A stretch of 64,000 nucleotides of DNA from Petaurus breviceps papuanus (lineage: Eukaryota > Chordata > Mammalia > Diprotodontia > Petauridae). Below are positions 9,723 through 20,215 of the stretch, piece by piece. The notes under the pieces are model-generated. The model was not told where the DNA came from. It searched no databases and saw only the letters and a list, made by a program, of their open reading frames with translations. Position numbers and translations under genes: made by a program. Each line of letters starts with the position of its first letter. The first letter of the stretch is position 1. The stretch is from assembly GCA_028583685.1 (NCBI GenBank), contig JAMXIF010001253.1, forward strand, positions 101,212,677-101,276,676, given 5' to 3'.

Positions 9723-10085
9723 GTCTAGATCCTTAGCTAAGAATATTTTCATCTGGGATAAAAAAGAACAATTTAGTACAGTAGGGACAGGGGAAAGAGA
9801 ATGAACAAAGGACCCTTTCTCTATAGGAGACAGGTCTATCTGACCTTTCAGGGGACTGGAGGGGGGAAGGTGGGAAGAAAGGTACCATGGTGATAAGACC
9901 CTGTGGGGTGGTTTGCTGCATGGAGGTACAGGTTAGTAAGGAACTACAAAGTGAGATATGGGGATGGTGGCCTCTGTTAGGAAGTCTGTGAGGAGGCTTT
10001 TTACCTACAGGTAAAAATCATACCCCTAACCTAGGTGTCAAAAAAGCTCTGTTTGCCCCCCATACTGTTTACAACTCTGTTGAAC
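9723..10085. other. Single-copy stretch
   Basis: Nothing recognised. Confidence 0.4.
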
Positions 10086-10086
10086 T

Positions 10087-10320
10087 CCATATGTCCAACT
10101 ATTTCATGACCCTATTTGGGATTCTCTTATCAGGAAATTGAAGTGGTTTGCCATTTCCTTCTCCAGCTCTGAGGAGGAAGGAACTGAGGCAAACAGGGTT
10201 AAGTGACTTGCTGAGGGTCACACAGCCAGTAAGGGTCTTAGGACAGATTTGAACTCAGCTAGATGAGTCTTCCTGACTCCAGGTCTAGGACTCTATCCAC
10301 TATGCTACCTAGCTGCTCTA
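10087..10320 (-). mobile_element. MAR1-type SINE
   Basis: Reverse complement of MAR1: 'tgtccaactatttcatgacc', 'gtggtttgccatttccttct', 'actgaggcaaacagggttaa', 'gtcacacagccagtaagggt', head end 'ctatccactatgctacctag'. Confidence 0.85.
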
Positions 10321-10504
10321 GCTGTCTTTATACTGTTGTTGCTGTTGGATTTTAAGGAGCTTCTCATAAATGTTACTTTCTGGTCTTGTCTGAATAGGCA
10401 AACATAGTCTGTTGGCATTATTTCAATACTTTTTTGCACTAACTACAAAGTAAGCCACTAGAAGGAGGGAACCAAACAAATGCCTGGAGAGGTTCAGGAG
10501 TATG

Positions 10505-10740
10505 TTTTTTAGCAATGTGTTAGCAAATGTTTAACAACCAGTTCAGGGTGGAGAGAGGAGGGAGAATATACGCAGGGGACATATTTAAGCTTAATCTGAA
10601 TTATTAACATTTTCTCTATCACTTTGATTGTTAGACAATTAACCAAACAAAAATGTGAAGTCCTGGTTTGAAGCATTTACCAATGTCTGAGTTAATACTC
10701 ACACTGAAAATTTAATAATTAACAGGAATGGTTTCTCCAA
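10505..10740 (+). repeat. Unassigned ancient repeat, copy 2
   Basis: Partner of 5895-6125. Starts near 'tagcaatgtgttagcaaatg' and 'tttaacaaccag'; ends after 'atactcacactgaaaattta'. The first blocks recall mammalian hAT MER elements. No coding content. Confidence 0.5.
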
Positions 10741-12235
10741 TATACTCCTGGTTTTGGTTTAGGATAGATACCCAAGCATTATATGATTTTTTAGTTTAAA
10801 TTTTTAGAGAGTTAGAATTTTTTGTTAAGTCATGAATGTCTTAGTAAAGGAAGTTGTATTTTTTATATCCTTTGAAAACATACTCTTATTTTAAAATGAA
10901 AGGGGAATAATGCATTTGCTAAACTCAAATATGAAAGACACTTGGGCTTGCTCACCACAATACTGATCTAAGAGGAAGTGACAAGAGGTTAAAGGCTTTA
11001 TCTAAACTGGTCTGTGTGTCATTTATGGAACCGGGAATGGAACCTGGGATTCAGACCCTCAGGCTCTTTTACTAATAACCATTCCATATTCTGTCTATAA
11101 ATAGGCAATAACACAATACTCTTTATCTGCCTTGGATTGGATCACACTTGTGGTTCTCAGTTTCCTTTCCTTCCCTATCATCCAATTTTAAATGCTCTCT
11201 GAGAATCAGGATGTGATAGGTTCACTATGTCCAGAGTTCAGAATGAGCACAATTTTCCAACATAAGGCATGCTAGAAATACATATTTAAGACAAAACATG
11301 GAAATCCTACAAATTAGTGGTAAATTCCCACTTAGTTTTTTTTCTTCTTCTTCAGGAAGTCTGCCTTGGCTCTCTAGTTGTTAGCAAGCACACAGTTCCT
11401 CTAGGCTGGTTCAGAGAGATTCCCTTGGAAATGCCACTTCTCACAGTCAACAACACTTTCTAAAAGGACAGTCTCAGCTTCCCCTTTGTTCTACAGATGT
11501 TGGCCAGTAGCTATAAAAGCCTAATTACCCAGCCTCATCCCAGTCTTTTCATTCCAGAATTCCATTGCAAAGAATAAAGCAAGGTTTTTTGTATCTAAGC
11601 ATATAGAGTGTGGCTTTAGTATTACAGATTGAAATATAAATAAAATAATTCATTTTGAAGCAGCTGGAATTGGGCATTTATCTTTCATTCTTTTAGAATG
11701 TTGATTTCTGGGGGGAAAGTACTGGGTGTTTCCTCAGCAAATGTTACCACTTTTGCACCAGAATAGGCATTGACCTAGGGTGGGGTGACTGATATGTTGT
11801 CCTAGAACATTGATATACATGGATGTACTTCCTCCTCTAACCAATTTTCAGTACCTCATGCTTCAAATACATAGCCTCCTTGATGTGGAGGAATTTTGTT
11901 CCCTCACCTAGCCTTACCATGTGGCACATGCCCTCTGGACTCTGTCTCCTTGCCCCTTCTCATTCCACCACCAACTGTGATAGGGACTCAAGCCAGAATC
12001 TCTAGGGGCTGAATTTCCCTTCTCAATAATGCTCTAACTTGGGTTAGATTGTCTTTTCTACTCCTGCCCCATCTCCCATCCCACCTTTGGATTATTATTT
12101 GACCATAAACCACCACTTCTGCTTCCACTGCCACTTTTTTTTTTGGTCTTTGAGAAAATTCTAGTTACAGTTCTAGCTAGTGACTAAGAAAGGACATTCC
12201 TGCAAGTGGTTTTGCCCCACTGGTTTTATGGCATG
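10741..12235. other. Long single-copy stretch; one MIR scrap and an LTR-like promoter/poly(A) pair
   Basis: A MIR scrap on the minus strand lies at about 11025-11100 ('gggaatggaacctgggattc'). At 11509-11518 'agctataaaagcc' (TATA box) is followed by 'agaataaagcaagg' (poly(A) signal) at about 11570, about 60 bp downstream, on the plus strand. That spacing fits the U3/R part of an LTR, but I cannot set its ends. Nothing else recognised. Confidence 0.4.
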
Positions 12236-12239
12236 ATCA

Positions 12240-12567
12240 ATCAGTCAGCAAGCAATTGTCAAGTATTTACTATGTGTAAGAAATTGTGCTGCACTCTGAG
12301 TATATAAAGAAAAGCAGTTCCATAGTTCATACCCTCAAGGACCTTTCTTTCCAAAGGGTAGACAACCAGTCAAAAAACTACGACACATGAGATACATACA
12401 GAGTAGGTGGGAGGTAACCTTGGAGGGAAGACCCTAGCTGGGGTGGAGATAGCTTCCTGAAGAAGGAAGGATTTGAGCTCAGAATTAAAGGAACCCAGGC
12501 AATGCAATGGGCGGAGGTGAGGAGGGAAAGCTGGGGCACAGGCATCCACTGAAAAAGCCCAGAGGTG
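12240..12567 (-). mobile_element. LINE-2 3' region, interrupted by the HAL1-like element
   Basis: Antisense to the L2 tail: 'tatttactatgtgtaagaaa', 'accctcaaggacctttcttt', 'agcttcctgaagaaggaagg'. The same L2 resumes after the insertion at about 14876-14975 ('gtgtgatgaacaatatggaa', 'actggactgcagtgt'). Confidence 0.7.
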
Positions 12568-12580
12568 GGAAATGAATGTT

Positions 12581-12922
12581 ATTTTTTTATAATTCTTTTT
12601 TTTTCAAATGCTTTATTAACTTCTGATTTACATCATTCCTTTCCACCAGATTTTGAGTTACAAATTCTCTCCCCTTTTTTCCCCTACCCACCGCCCCAAA
12701 ATAGCAGTCCCACAGGATATCCCCTCCTCCAATCTGCTCTCTCCCATATTTTTTCCCATACCCCTTTCGACTTTTCCAGGGGATCTCTATGCCCCAGTGC
12801 CTGTATATCTTATTTCCCAATTACATGTAAAACAGTATATACTATTAATAATGGTATATACCTGTAAACATATATACACACATTCATAAATGTATTCATA
12901 TGTCCATATACCCTCATATTTA

Positions 12923-12961
<39 letters not shown>

Positions 12962-14862
12962 CTATTCCTTCCAATTACTGAGAAAATTTTCTTAAGTTAC
13001 AATTATTGTTTTTCCATGTAGGAATGTTAATAGTTCAACTTTGATAAGTTCCTTATGATTTCTTTTCCCTGTTTACCTTCTCATACTTCTCTTGCTTCTT
13101 GTATCTGAATGTCAAATTTTCTATTCAACTCTGGTTTTTTCAGCAAGAATGTTTGAAAGTCCTCTATTCCACTGAATGACCATATTTTCCCCTGAAACAT
13201 GATACTCAGTTTTGCTGGGTAGGTGACTCTTGGTTTTAATCCCAGCTCCTTTGCCCTCCGGAATATCATATTCCAAGCCCTTCAATCCCTCAGTGTAGAA
13301 GATCCTGGGTTATCCTGATTGTGTTTCCACAATATTCAAATTGTTTCTTCCTGGCTGCTTGTAATATTCTCTCCTTAATCTTGGAATTCCAGAATCTGGC
13401 TATAATATTCCTAGGAGTTTTCTTTTTGGGATCTTTTTCAGGAGGTGATTGGTGGATTCTTTGAACCTCTATTTTGCCCTCTGGTTCTAAAACATCAGGG
13501 CAGTTTTCTTTGAGAACTTCCTGGAGGATGATTTCTAGGTTCTTTGATCATGGCTTTCAGGTAGTCCAATAATTTTAAAATTATCTCTCCTGGATCTATT
13601 TTCCAGGTCAGTGGTTTTTCCCATGAGATATTTCACATTGCCTCCTATTCTTTCATTTGTTTGGATCTGTTTAATAGCATCTTGATTTCTCATAAAGTCA
13701 TTAGCTTCTATTTGCTCCAATCTAATTCTGAAGCAACGATTCTCCTCATTGAGCTTTTGAGATTCTTTTTCCATCTGGCAAATTTGGCTTTTTAAGGCAT
13801 TCTTCTCCTCATTGCCTTTTTGAGCCTCTTTTTCCATTTGAGTTAGTCTGTTTTTTAAGGTGTTATTTTCCTCAGTCAGGCTGTTGACTCTGATTTCATA
13901 ATTTTTTTTGCATTGTTCTCATTTCTCTTCCCAATTTTTCCTCCATTTCTCTTATCTGCTTCTTAAGGTCCTCTATGGCCTGTAACCAGCTCGTATTTTC
14001 CTTAGAAGCTTTTGGTGCAGGAGTTCTGACTTCACTGTCTTCCTCCTCTTCTATTCTTTGCTCCTTTTTGTCCCCAAAATAAGAGTCTAATGTTGGAATC
14101 TTCTGTCTGCTTTGTTTCCTTTGCCTGGTCATATTGCCCCTCAGTCACTTGACCCCTGGGCTTTTTGCCACAGTAGGACTCTGCCATCAGACAGAGGAGC
14201 TTTCGTCCCAAATTCTGGGGTTTTCTCAGCTGCTGGAGGTATTAGTTGGGTGCCCTCTCTGAGGTCTCCACATGCTCTGGAAGGCTGGACACACACCCCA
14301 GGACCTCCACCCTAGACTGCAATACAGATCCAAGAAGGTTAAAGAAAGGGCGATTACCCCTCAGACTGGTGCTTGGTCCCCCTACACTCTGCAGGCCAGG
14401 AGCTGAAGCTGCCAGATGGGGTGGGCTGGCTGGCTGTGCTGGTGTCTCAGTGGCTTGTCTCCCTGGGGGCAAAAGCCATGCACTCCCACTTACTAGGTCC
14501 CAACGTCCAGACTGCACTGACCTTTCACTTTGTCCTTCACATCTATGTGTTGACAAATCTGGAAACAGCCACAGCTGCTGCTGATCTGGGGTCTCTCTGG
14601 CTGGTGGCTGGTCAGGCTGGCCCTGGGGCTAAAGCCTTGGTGTGGGGCTGGGCTCAGCTCCCAGAGCTGCTGTGCTGGCCAATTCCTGCCAGCCTGCCGG
14701 GCTGTACTCAGCAGAAGGTTAGCTTTTCTGTGTCATTTTGTAGGTTCTGCAGCTCCAAAGTTTGTTTAGAGTCCCCTTTTACATGGATCGGGGAAGGTGG
14801 AAGCCAGAGCCCAGTGGAGGTCCTGCTTCTACTTCACCATCTTGACTCCACCCCCGTGCATC
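12581..14862 (-). mobile_element. HAL1-like (ORF1-only) L1 derivative, about 2.28 kb, full length with TSD
   Basis: Flanked by a perfect 13-bp direct repeat ggaaatgaatgtt (12568-12580 and 14863-14875). On the minus strand it begins just inside 14862 with gggggtggagtcaagatggt, the usual start of marsupial L1 5' UTRs. It has a GC-rich 5' UTR of about 730 bp, an ORF1 region (14132 to 13081), then a 500-bp 3' part with a (TA)n tract (12925-12959), 'aataaagcatttg' near 12605 and a poly-A end. There is no ORF2 (endonuclease/RT) at all. The known half-L1 (HAL1) elements have this layout. Because the 5' end, TSD and A-tail are all present, the lack of ORF2 is a property of the source element, not a truncation. 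It sits in an older L2. Confidence 0.85.
13081..14132 (-). pseudogene. L1 ORF1p-like gene of the HAL1-like element (broken)
   Basis: The start codon at 14132 opens MTRQRKQSRQKIPTLDSYFG. A coiled-coil stretch follows (EDLKKQIREMEEKLGREM, later EEKNALKSQICQMEKESQ). The RRM hallmark RRDNFKIIGLPE lies near 13603-13556 and the C-terminal domain hallmark YPAKLSIMFQG near 13221-13190; the frame ends in QEAREV at 13081. ORF1p is the trimeric RNA-binding chaperone of L1. The span is 1,052 bp (about 350 codons, normal length) but not a multiple of three. The frame shifts in the A8 tract near 13898-13906 and again near 13540, and a stop falls just before the C-terminal domain. It cannot make ORF1p now. 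The few lesions suggest a fairly young insertion. Confidence 0.85.
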
Positions 14863-14975
14863 GGAAATGAATGTTCTGTGTGATGAACAATATGGAAATC
14901 ACTGTTACTGGACTGCAGTGTTTAAAGTGTAAGAAGATTTAAAAGGTGGGACAAAACAGGCTAAGCTGCAGCTTT

Positions 14976-15215
14976 TCCCTAATTTCAGTCAAGAAGACAA
15001 ATTGTGATTTAGATCCTTAGAGATGAGTGTTAGAGATGGCATAGCATGAATTTGACCCAGATAACCAAGTTTTTCAATACAGCTATTAAAGCCAAGAAAA
15101 GATAGCAAAGATCTAATAATTAATAGCAAATATAATGGAAATGATTTTCATTTGGCTCATTCTCTGGCAGATACATTGAGCAGTGAAGTGGATAAAGCTT
15201 CTCTCCATCATGGTG
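14976..15215. other. Single-copy stretch
   Basis: Nothing recognised. Confidence 0.4.
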
Positions 15216-15217
15216 TT

Positions 15218-15452
15218 GTAGAGAGAATTTTAGACTTAGAGTTAAACAGATCAGATTCAAATCATATCTCTGACATTTGCTAGTTATAAGACCCTGAGCA
15301 AATCTCTTAAGCTGTCTGAGTCTCAGTTTCCTTATCTGCAAGATGAAGATAACATCTTTCATATGTACCTCATAGGGAGATTGAGGATCAATTGAAATAA
15401 TGTAGGTAAAGTGCTTTGCAAACTTTAAGCTGCTATAAGATATCAATTATCA
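15218..15452 (+). mobile_element. MIR/THER-type SINE
   Basis: 'gacatttgctagttataaga', 'gagtctcagtttccttatct', 'attgaggatcaattgaaata', 'gtaaagtgctttgcaaactt' in MIR order, with the marsupial 'ctgctataagatatcaatta' end. The open frame on the opposite strand is only its shadow. Confidence 0.8.
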
Positions 15453-15524
15453 CATTTTTAAAAATAGATTATCAAAAGACACAAAGAAGGAAGTAGAAGG
15501 AGGAGGAAAAGAAAAGGACAGCAA

Positions 15525-15680
15525 GATCAGAACTAGAAGAACTTACAAACTTACACTGTGACCACAACAATATAAAGGAAAACAATCTTCAAAGATTACA
15601 GAACTCTGATACATGCAGTGATTGATCAAGACTTGAGAAGACTGATCATGAAGTAGGCTTCTTATATCTTGGCAGATATA
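15525..15680 (+). mobile_element. Old L1 3' fragment
   Basis: 'gatcagaactagaagaactt', 'aacaatataaaggaaaacaa', 'cagaactctgatacatgcag' resemble the 'aaccaggagaacattgtaca' part of the marsupial L1 3' end. Diverged. Confidence 0.4.
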
Positions 15681-15689
15681 TGAGTCCCC

Positions 15690-16312
15690 CACAGCTCATT
15701 CATCCTAAGCCCCCTTCTCTTTTCACTCTACACTATCTTATTTGCTGATCTTCTCTTCCTATGTGTTCAATTATCTTTATACAAATTATTCCCAGAGCCA
15801 TATATCCAGCCCTAATCTCCCTACTGAGCCACAGTCATGCATTTCTAACTGCCTATTAGATACCTCAAACTAGATGTTCTATAGTCATGTCAAACTCAGC
15901 ATATCCAAAACAGAATTAATTATCTTCCCCCTAATGACTCCTCTTTCTATATATCCTAATCACTGTCAAGGGAATATCTATTCTGTCTTCCCAATTACCC
16001 AAGGCCTCAACTTTGGTGTCTTCCTTGATTCCTTACTCCACCTATTCAATCTATTGTCAAATCTTGTCATTTCTATCTTCACAACATATCTCATGTACAT
16101 TTCTTTTTTTCTACTCCTAGAGCCAGGACCCCAGTTCAAGCCCTCCTCACCTCTTGCCTAGGCTATTGAAATACTAGCCTCCCTGCATCAACTCTCTTCC
16201 CACTTCAATCTACCTTTCATGTAGCCACCCTGCTCAATGAACTTCACTGGCTCCCTGTCATCTCTAGGATCAAACATAAAGTCCTCTGTTTAGCATTTAA
16301 AACTCTTCATAA
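15690..16312 (+). mobile_element. LINE-2, long 3' segment (part 1)
   Basis: Follows L2 closely: 'tgttcaattatctttataca', 'gccatatatccagccctaat', 'ctaactgcctattagatacc', 'catatccaaaacagaattaa', 'tcaactttggtgtcttcctt', 'ctcttgcctaggctattgaa', 'actggctccctgtcatctct'. It covers the end of L2 ORF2 and its 3' part. Interrupted at 16313. Confidence 0.8.
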
Positions 16313-16543
16313 TGTTGAAAACTATCTTTACATGTAATTGGCAAAAATAAAATACTAGTAAGTGGAAAAAAATATCATCTAAAATTTTTTGAAACTAAAG
16401 AGCTTCTGCATAGATAGTATTAATGAATCTAGGACAAGAAGGAAAGTGATTGAATGGGGAAAAAACATCTTTGTATCACATTTCTCTAATAAGGGTTTAC
16501 TATATATAAACAAATAATAAATACATATTATATATGTAAAAAA
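16313..16543 (+). mobile_element. Short 5'-truncated L1 nested in L2
   Basis: 231 bp: 'tacatgtaattggcaaaaat' first, then the L1 end motif 'gattgaatggggaaaaaaca', 'tttctctaataagggtttac' and a poly-A tail. Flanking direct repeats aaactcttcataa (16300-16312 and 16544-16556) are identical 13-mers within L2, proving target-primed insertion. Confidence 0.75.
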
Positions 16544-16860
16544 AAACTCTTCATAACCTTGCCCATTCTGACCTTTCTAGCCATTTACACCTTACTCCCC
16601 TCTATGATCTCTATGTACCCCCTACACTGTCCTACCTGCAATTCCTCAAACATGGCACTCCATTCCCCATCAATGTACCTTTGCACTGGCTGTCCCCCAT
16701 ACCTAAAATGCTCTGTTCCCTCACTGTCACCTCTTAGTTTCTCTTGTTTCCTTCTAGACTCAGCTCAACTCCCACCTTCTGCAGTAGGCCTTTTCTGGTC
16801 CCCCCAAATTGTTAATGCCTTTCCCTTTCATATTGCCTTCATAGAGCATATGTATGTGTG

Positions 16861-16891
<31 letters not shown>

Positions 16892-17035
16892 ACGTGCATA
16901 TATATTTTTGTATACATACATATCTTATATATATATATATCAATATTTACATGTCTCTCCCATTAGAATGTGTACTTTAAGAATAGGAACTTTTTTTTGT
17001 CTTTCTTTGTCGACCTAGGGCTTAGCATGTTTGGC
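16544..17035 (+). mobile_element. LINE-2 3' segment (part 2)
   Basis: Resumes with 'accttgcccattctgacctt', then 'ctcctttgcactggctgtcc'-like text, 'cagctcaactcccaccttct', 'tcccattagaatgtgtactt', 'cctagggcttagcatgtttg', the usual L2 tail. A TA/TG-rich microsatellite (16850-16942) interrupts it. Confidence 0.7.
16850..16942. repeat. TA/TG-rich microsatellite
   Basis: Impure (TA)n with TGTA interruptions. Confidence 0.85.
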
Positions 17036-17184
17036 TAACTAGAGATGTGAATTTTCAGACATAGTTAATACATAGATTTGTTTTGCTTGGCAGTGCTTAG
17101 CTACTGCAAAAAAGGGCTTCTATTTGAAGGCAGGTAGCATGGGAGATAGAAGTGAGATAATGGGTAGTGATAGAGGCATAGACA
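17036..17184. other. Single-copy stretch
   Basis: Nothing recognised. Confidence 0.35.
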
Positions 17185-17345
17185 CTGGCCCTGTGATTAT
17201 TTTGGTGTAGGAAACTCTGAAGAGAAACTTTCCAGAGACTGGAACCTTCTCTACAATTTCAAGTCTCAGATAGCTGCCTAAAGAACTGAGTCTTCCCAGG
17301 GTCAAATAACTAGGGGCCACATCAGCATACCAGAGGTTGGACATC
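17185..17345 (-). mobile_element. THER2-like SINE
   Basis: 'tgtgattattttggtgtagg', 'aaactctgaagagaaacttt', 'tctcagatagctgcctaaag', 'gtcttcccagggtcaaataa', 'agcataccagag' follow the block order seen at 3095-3322. Confidence 0.5.
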
Positions 17346-17363
17346 AGAGCTGACAGAAATGCA

Positions 17364-17452
<89 letters not shown>

Positions 17453-17620
17453 GAGGAAGGAAGGAAGGAAGGAAGGAAGAAAAAGAAAGGAAGAAAAAAG
17501 AAAGGAAGGAAGAAAAGAGAAAAGATAAAGACAGAGAGGAAGGAAGGAGAGAATGAAAGAAAAAGAAAAAGGGATAGAGGAAGAAAGAGAAAGGAAAGAA
17601 GGAAGAAAGGGAAGAAAGAG
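17364..17620. repeat. (GAAA)n/(GGAA)n purine microsatellite
   Basis: About 25 GAAA units, then GGAA and mixed GA units. The long open frames on both strands here are simple-repeat artefacts. Confidence 0.95.
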
Positions 17621-17636
17621 AAAGAACAGCCATAAA

Positions 17637-18309
17637 ATAATTAAAAATATGCAGAAGAAAACAAAGTTCAGAAAGAGATATAAACAAGACAGTCTTGTTA
17701 CTATCATGATAAATTTAATATACACTTTAAGACAAATTGTAATTGTAGATGACAAGTCCACAGTTTCACATATAAACTTTTTGTTCTTTATATACTGAAA
17801 TGTACATGTGGTTGATGATTATTAAGTTCATAATTAAAACAAATGTTTTTATAAAACATTACAAACAAAAGAAGAAGAAATGGGCCTGGACATCTGCCAA
17901 AAGAAGAAAGTTCCCATGCTTAATCAAGCATTGGACTGAGTCTAGGGTTTCTCAACCTGTGGCTGACTGTTGAGGATTGAAGAGACAGGGGCCATACTCT
18001 GATATTAATAGTACAACTACTATCATGTTTGTTTTGAGGTTCTTGAGATTCATAAAATATTCTGTGTGCTCCCCAAGGTCAGGAGCTCTGTCCTTCAGTA
18101 TTGCTAGGGATCTGGCTACCGTTGGAAGGGTTTACTGCCGTCATTCAAGATGAACAGAGCACTTTCCCATAGACCGCTTATACTGGGCCCCAGCACATAA
18201 ACCAAGCTGTCAAGTAGTCATTATTTAGGGAATGAAGGATAGAAAGGGGCCCTAGATTGCCAGTTAATTCCTTCTCACATAGTTAGGCAGGATGAGAAAT
18301 AGCATTCAG
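17637..18309. other. Single-copy stretch
   Basis: 'agggtttctcaacctgtggc' near 17944 recalls a hAT terminus but has no partner. Nothing else recognised. Confidence 0.4.
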
Positions 18310-18512
18310 TATTGAAAAAAGCGTGGGACCTGGGTCAGAAAACTGGGGCTTGAATCTCAGCTCTGCTATTGGGATCTGCCCTCTATATGAACTTAAGCAC
18401 ATTAACTTAATCTCTCTTTGGCCTCATTTTCCTCATCTGTAAAATGGAGATTATAATAGCATCTACCTTCCAGGGTTGTTGTGAGAATACAATTAGATAA
18501 TATTTGCTATGC
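18310..18512 (+). mobile_element. MIR-type SINE
   Basis: 'gcttgaatctcagctctgct', 'cctcattttcctcatctgta', 'ccagggttgttgtgagaata', 'agataatatttgctatgcag'. Confidence 0.8.
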
Positions 18513-18612
18513 AGTAAAGTGACTTGCTCAGGGTCACACAGCTAGTAAAATGTCTGAACATAGATTTGTACTCGGGTCCTTGTGACTCCAGGTCCAGATA
18601 GCTCTCCATTCA
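18513..18612 (-). mobile_element. SINE head fragment
   Basis: 'aagtgacttgctcagggtca', 'cacagctagtaaaatgtctg', 'gactccaggtccagatagct' is the reverse complement of a tRNA-SINE head. Confidence 0.65.
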
Positions 18613-18985
18613 CACAAAGTACCAGCAAAACAGCCATGTCTCCTCAGTCCTTGGCAACTCCGGGGGCAGGTCTCAAAAGTCCAGGGCAATTCAAAGTGGC
18701 CCTCAGCAATCCTCTTAGTCTCTCTCTCTGCCTCCACGAGGGTGCTGCTTCCAAAAAGTTCTTCTGCCTCTCTCTTGTCTCTCCAAATCTATGTCACCAG
18801 CTCCTCCCAGTTCAGGACTCTCTTTTCACATCAACAAGTCCATCCCACAGGTGGGATTAACAAACTCTGGGTTTTAACACAATCAAACCAAAAACCAAGC
18901 CAATACAGGGGGATCTTTATATGCCATTACTATCACAGTATCTTACACCTCCACAGCAGCTGCAAGTATCATTAATGATTTATAT
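18613..18985 (-). repeat. Unclassified, possibly LTR-like
   Basis: The minus strand is purine-rich with a 'gcatataaagatccccctgt' box near 18915 and 'gaggcagagagagagactaa' further on. The composition looks like a retroelement end, but I see no paired termini. A fossil if it is one. Confidence 0.25.
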
Positions 18986-19017
18986 TTACTGTACCACCTT
19001 GTTGCCCCGATACCATA

Positions 19018-19172
19018 GTTTTAAAAAACATTTTAAAATTTCATTAAATATTTCCTAATTGCATGTAAAAACATTTTTACATTTTAATAATTGTTTTTTA
19101 AAATTTTGAGGTCCAAATTCTTTCCCTCCCTCCTTCCCTTCTTTCCCTCTCTTCTCCTTGAGAAGCTATTTA
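19018..19172 (-). mobile_element. L1 3' UTR fragment
   Basis: 'cctaattgcatgtaaaaaca', 'tttttacattttaataattg', 'ttgaggtccaaattctttcc', 'ccttgagaagc' follow the marsupial L1 3' UTR in reverse. Confidence 0.65.
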
Positions 19173-19265
19173 GAAATAGGTAGATAGTAAGTGATAGTTA
19201 TAGATAGAAAGATAGAGACAGATAGATAGGTAGATGAAAGACATGGGTAGACAGAGATAGAGAGA
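19173..19265. repeat. Impure (GATA)n/(GACA)n microsatellite
   Basis: Repeated GATA and TAGA units with interruptions. Confidence 0.8.
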
Positions 19266-19266
19266 T

Positions 19267-19530
19267 GATGTTGTTGTTGCTTAGTCATTTTTCAGTTGTG
19301 TCTGGTTCTCTATGACCTTATTTGGAATTTTCTTGGCAAAGATACTGGAGTGGCCTGCCACTTCCTTCTCCAGCTTATTTATAGATGAGGAAACTGAGGC
19401 AAACGGGATTAAGTGACTTGCCCATTGTCAGATAGGCAGTAAATGTCTGAGGCTGGATCTGAATTCAGGAAGAGGAGTCTTCCCAAGGACTCCAGTCCCA
19501 GCAGGCTCTCCATTACACAGTAATCTAACT
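19267..19530 (-). mobile_element. MAR1-type SINE
   Basis: 'tttttcagttgtgtctggtt', 'tcttggcaaagatactggag', 'gatgaggaaactgaggcaaa', 'agtgacttgcccattgtcag', with an internal 'aagaggagtcttccca' variant. Confidence 0.8.
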
Positions 19531-19537
19531 TCCCTAA

Positions 19538-19700
19538 CAACAATAAATGTACCTGGCACTGTGCTAAATGCAGGGGACACAAATACTAGTAAACATGACA
19601 GTGCCTGCCCTCAAGGAGATTACATTCTAAGGGAGTAAGAGGTGGAGAGTCAGGGAGGAGTCTTTGGCCTCCATGGGGCACTGGGGTCTTGACCAGGAGA
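19538..19700 (-). mobile_element. LINE-2 3' end
   Basis: 'aataaatgtacctggcactg', 'tgctaaatgcaggggacaca', 'tgcctgccctcaaggagatt' are antisense to the L2 tail. Confidence 0.65.
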
Positions 19701-20002
19701 CTAGGAAGTGGTGGGAGGACGGGTTCTCTGTAAGATAAGGCATAGAGTTAATTGGTCAGTGCCAGGGGAATCTAAGGGCTGATATTGAAGATCTTTCACA
19801 ACATAGCTCAATCTTTCCAGCAAACTAGGCTGTGGTCAAAATGGGCACCTTGCCCCTACTACCACAGGAGGCCTTCTGTTTCCTCCTCCTCCTGGCTATC
19901 TCTGTGGCCTTCCAGGAACACAGATCTCTTGCCTCACATGCACAGCAGCTCTCAGGAGCTGGAAGCCTCACAGTCTCCCTCACAGAAGCCATCATTTCGA
20001 AT
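19701..20002. other. Mostly single-copy; L2 scrap at 19785-19850
   Basis: 'gatctttcacaacatagctc' resembles L2 ('cttccacaatctggctcc'). The 90- and 111-codon frames across 19785-20120 run into the next MAR1, have no recognised domain, and are not called. Confidence 0.35.
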
Positions 20003-20215
20003 TTTGTGGTTATTGTTCAGTTGTTTTCAGTCTCATCTGACAGTGACCCCATTGGGGGCTTTCTTGGCAAAGAAACAGGAGTGGTTTTCCATTTCCTTCT
20101 CTAGTTTATTTTACAGATGAAGAAACTGAGGCAAACAGGGTTAAGTGACTTGGTCAGGATTACACAGTTAGTGTCTGAGGTTAGATTTGAACTTGGGTCT
20201 TCCTAATTAGGTAAG
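20003..20215 (-). mobile_element. MAR1-type SINE
   Basis: 'attgttcagttgttttcagt', 'tttcttggcaaagaaacagg', 'tttacagatgaagaaactga', 'ggttaagtgacttggtcagg'. Confidence 0.8.

Noticed and set aside
14373-14870. 165-codon open frame on the plus strand
   Set aside because: It lies antisense in the GC-rich 5' UTR of the HAL1-like element and has no domain.
16559-16966. 135-codon plus-strand frame with a Tyr/Ile-rich end
   Set aside because: L2 tail followed by a TA microsatellite; composition-driven.
17120-17761. 213-codon Ser/Phe/Leu-rich frame on the minus strand
   Set aside because: Produced by the (GAAA)n/(GGAA)n microsatellite.
19785-20120. Possible small secreted protein (90-111 codons)
   Set aside because: Has a hydrophobic start, but both overlapping frames run into a MAR1 SINE and there is no splice or promoter support.
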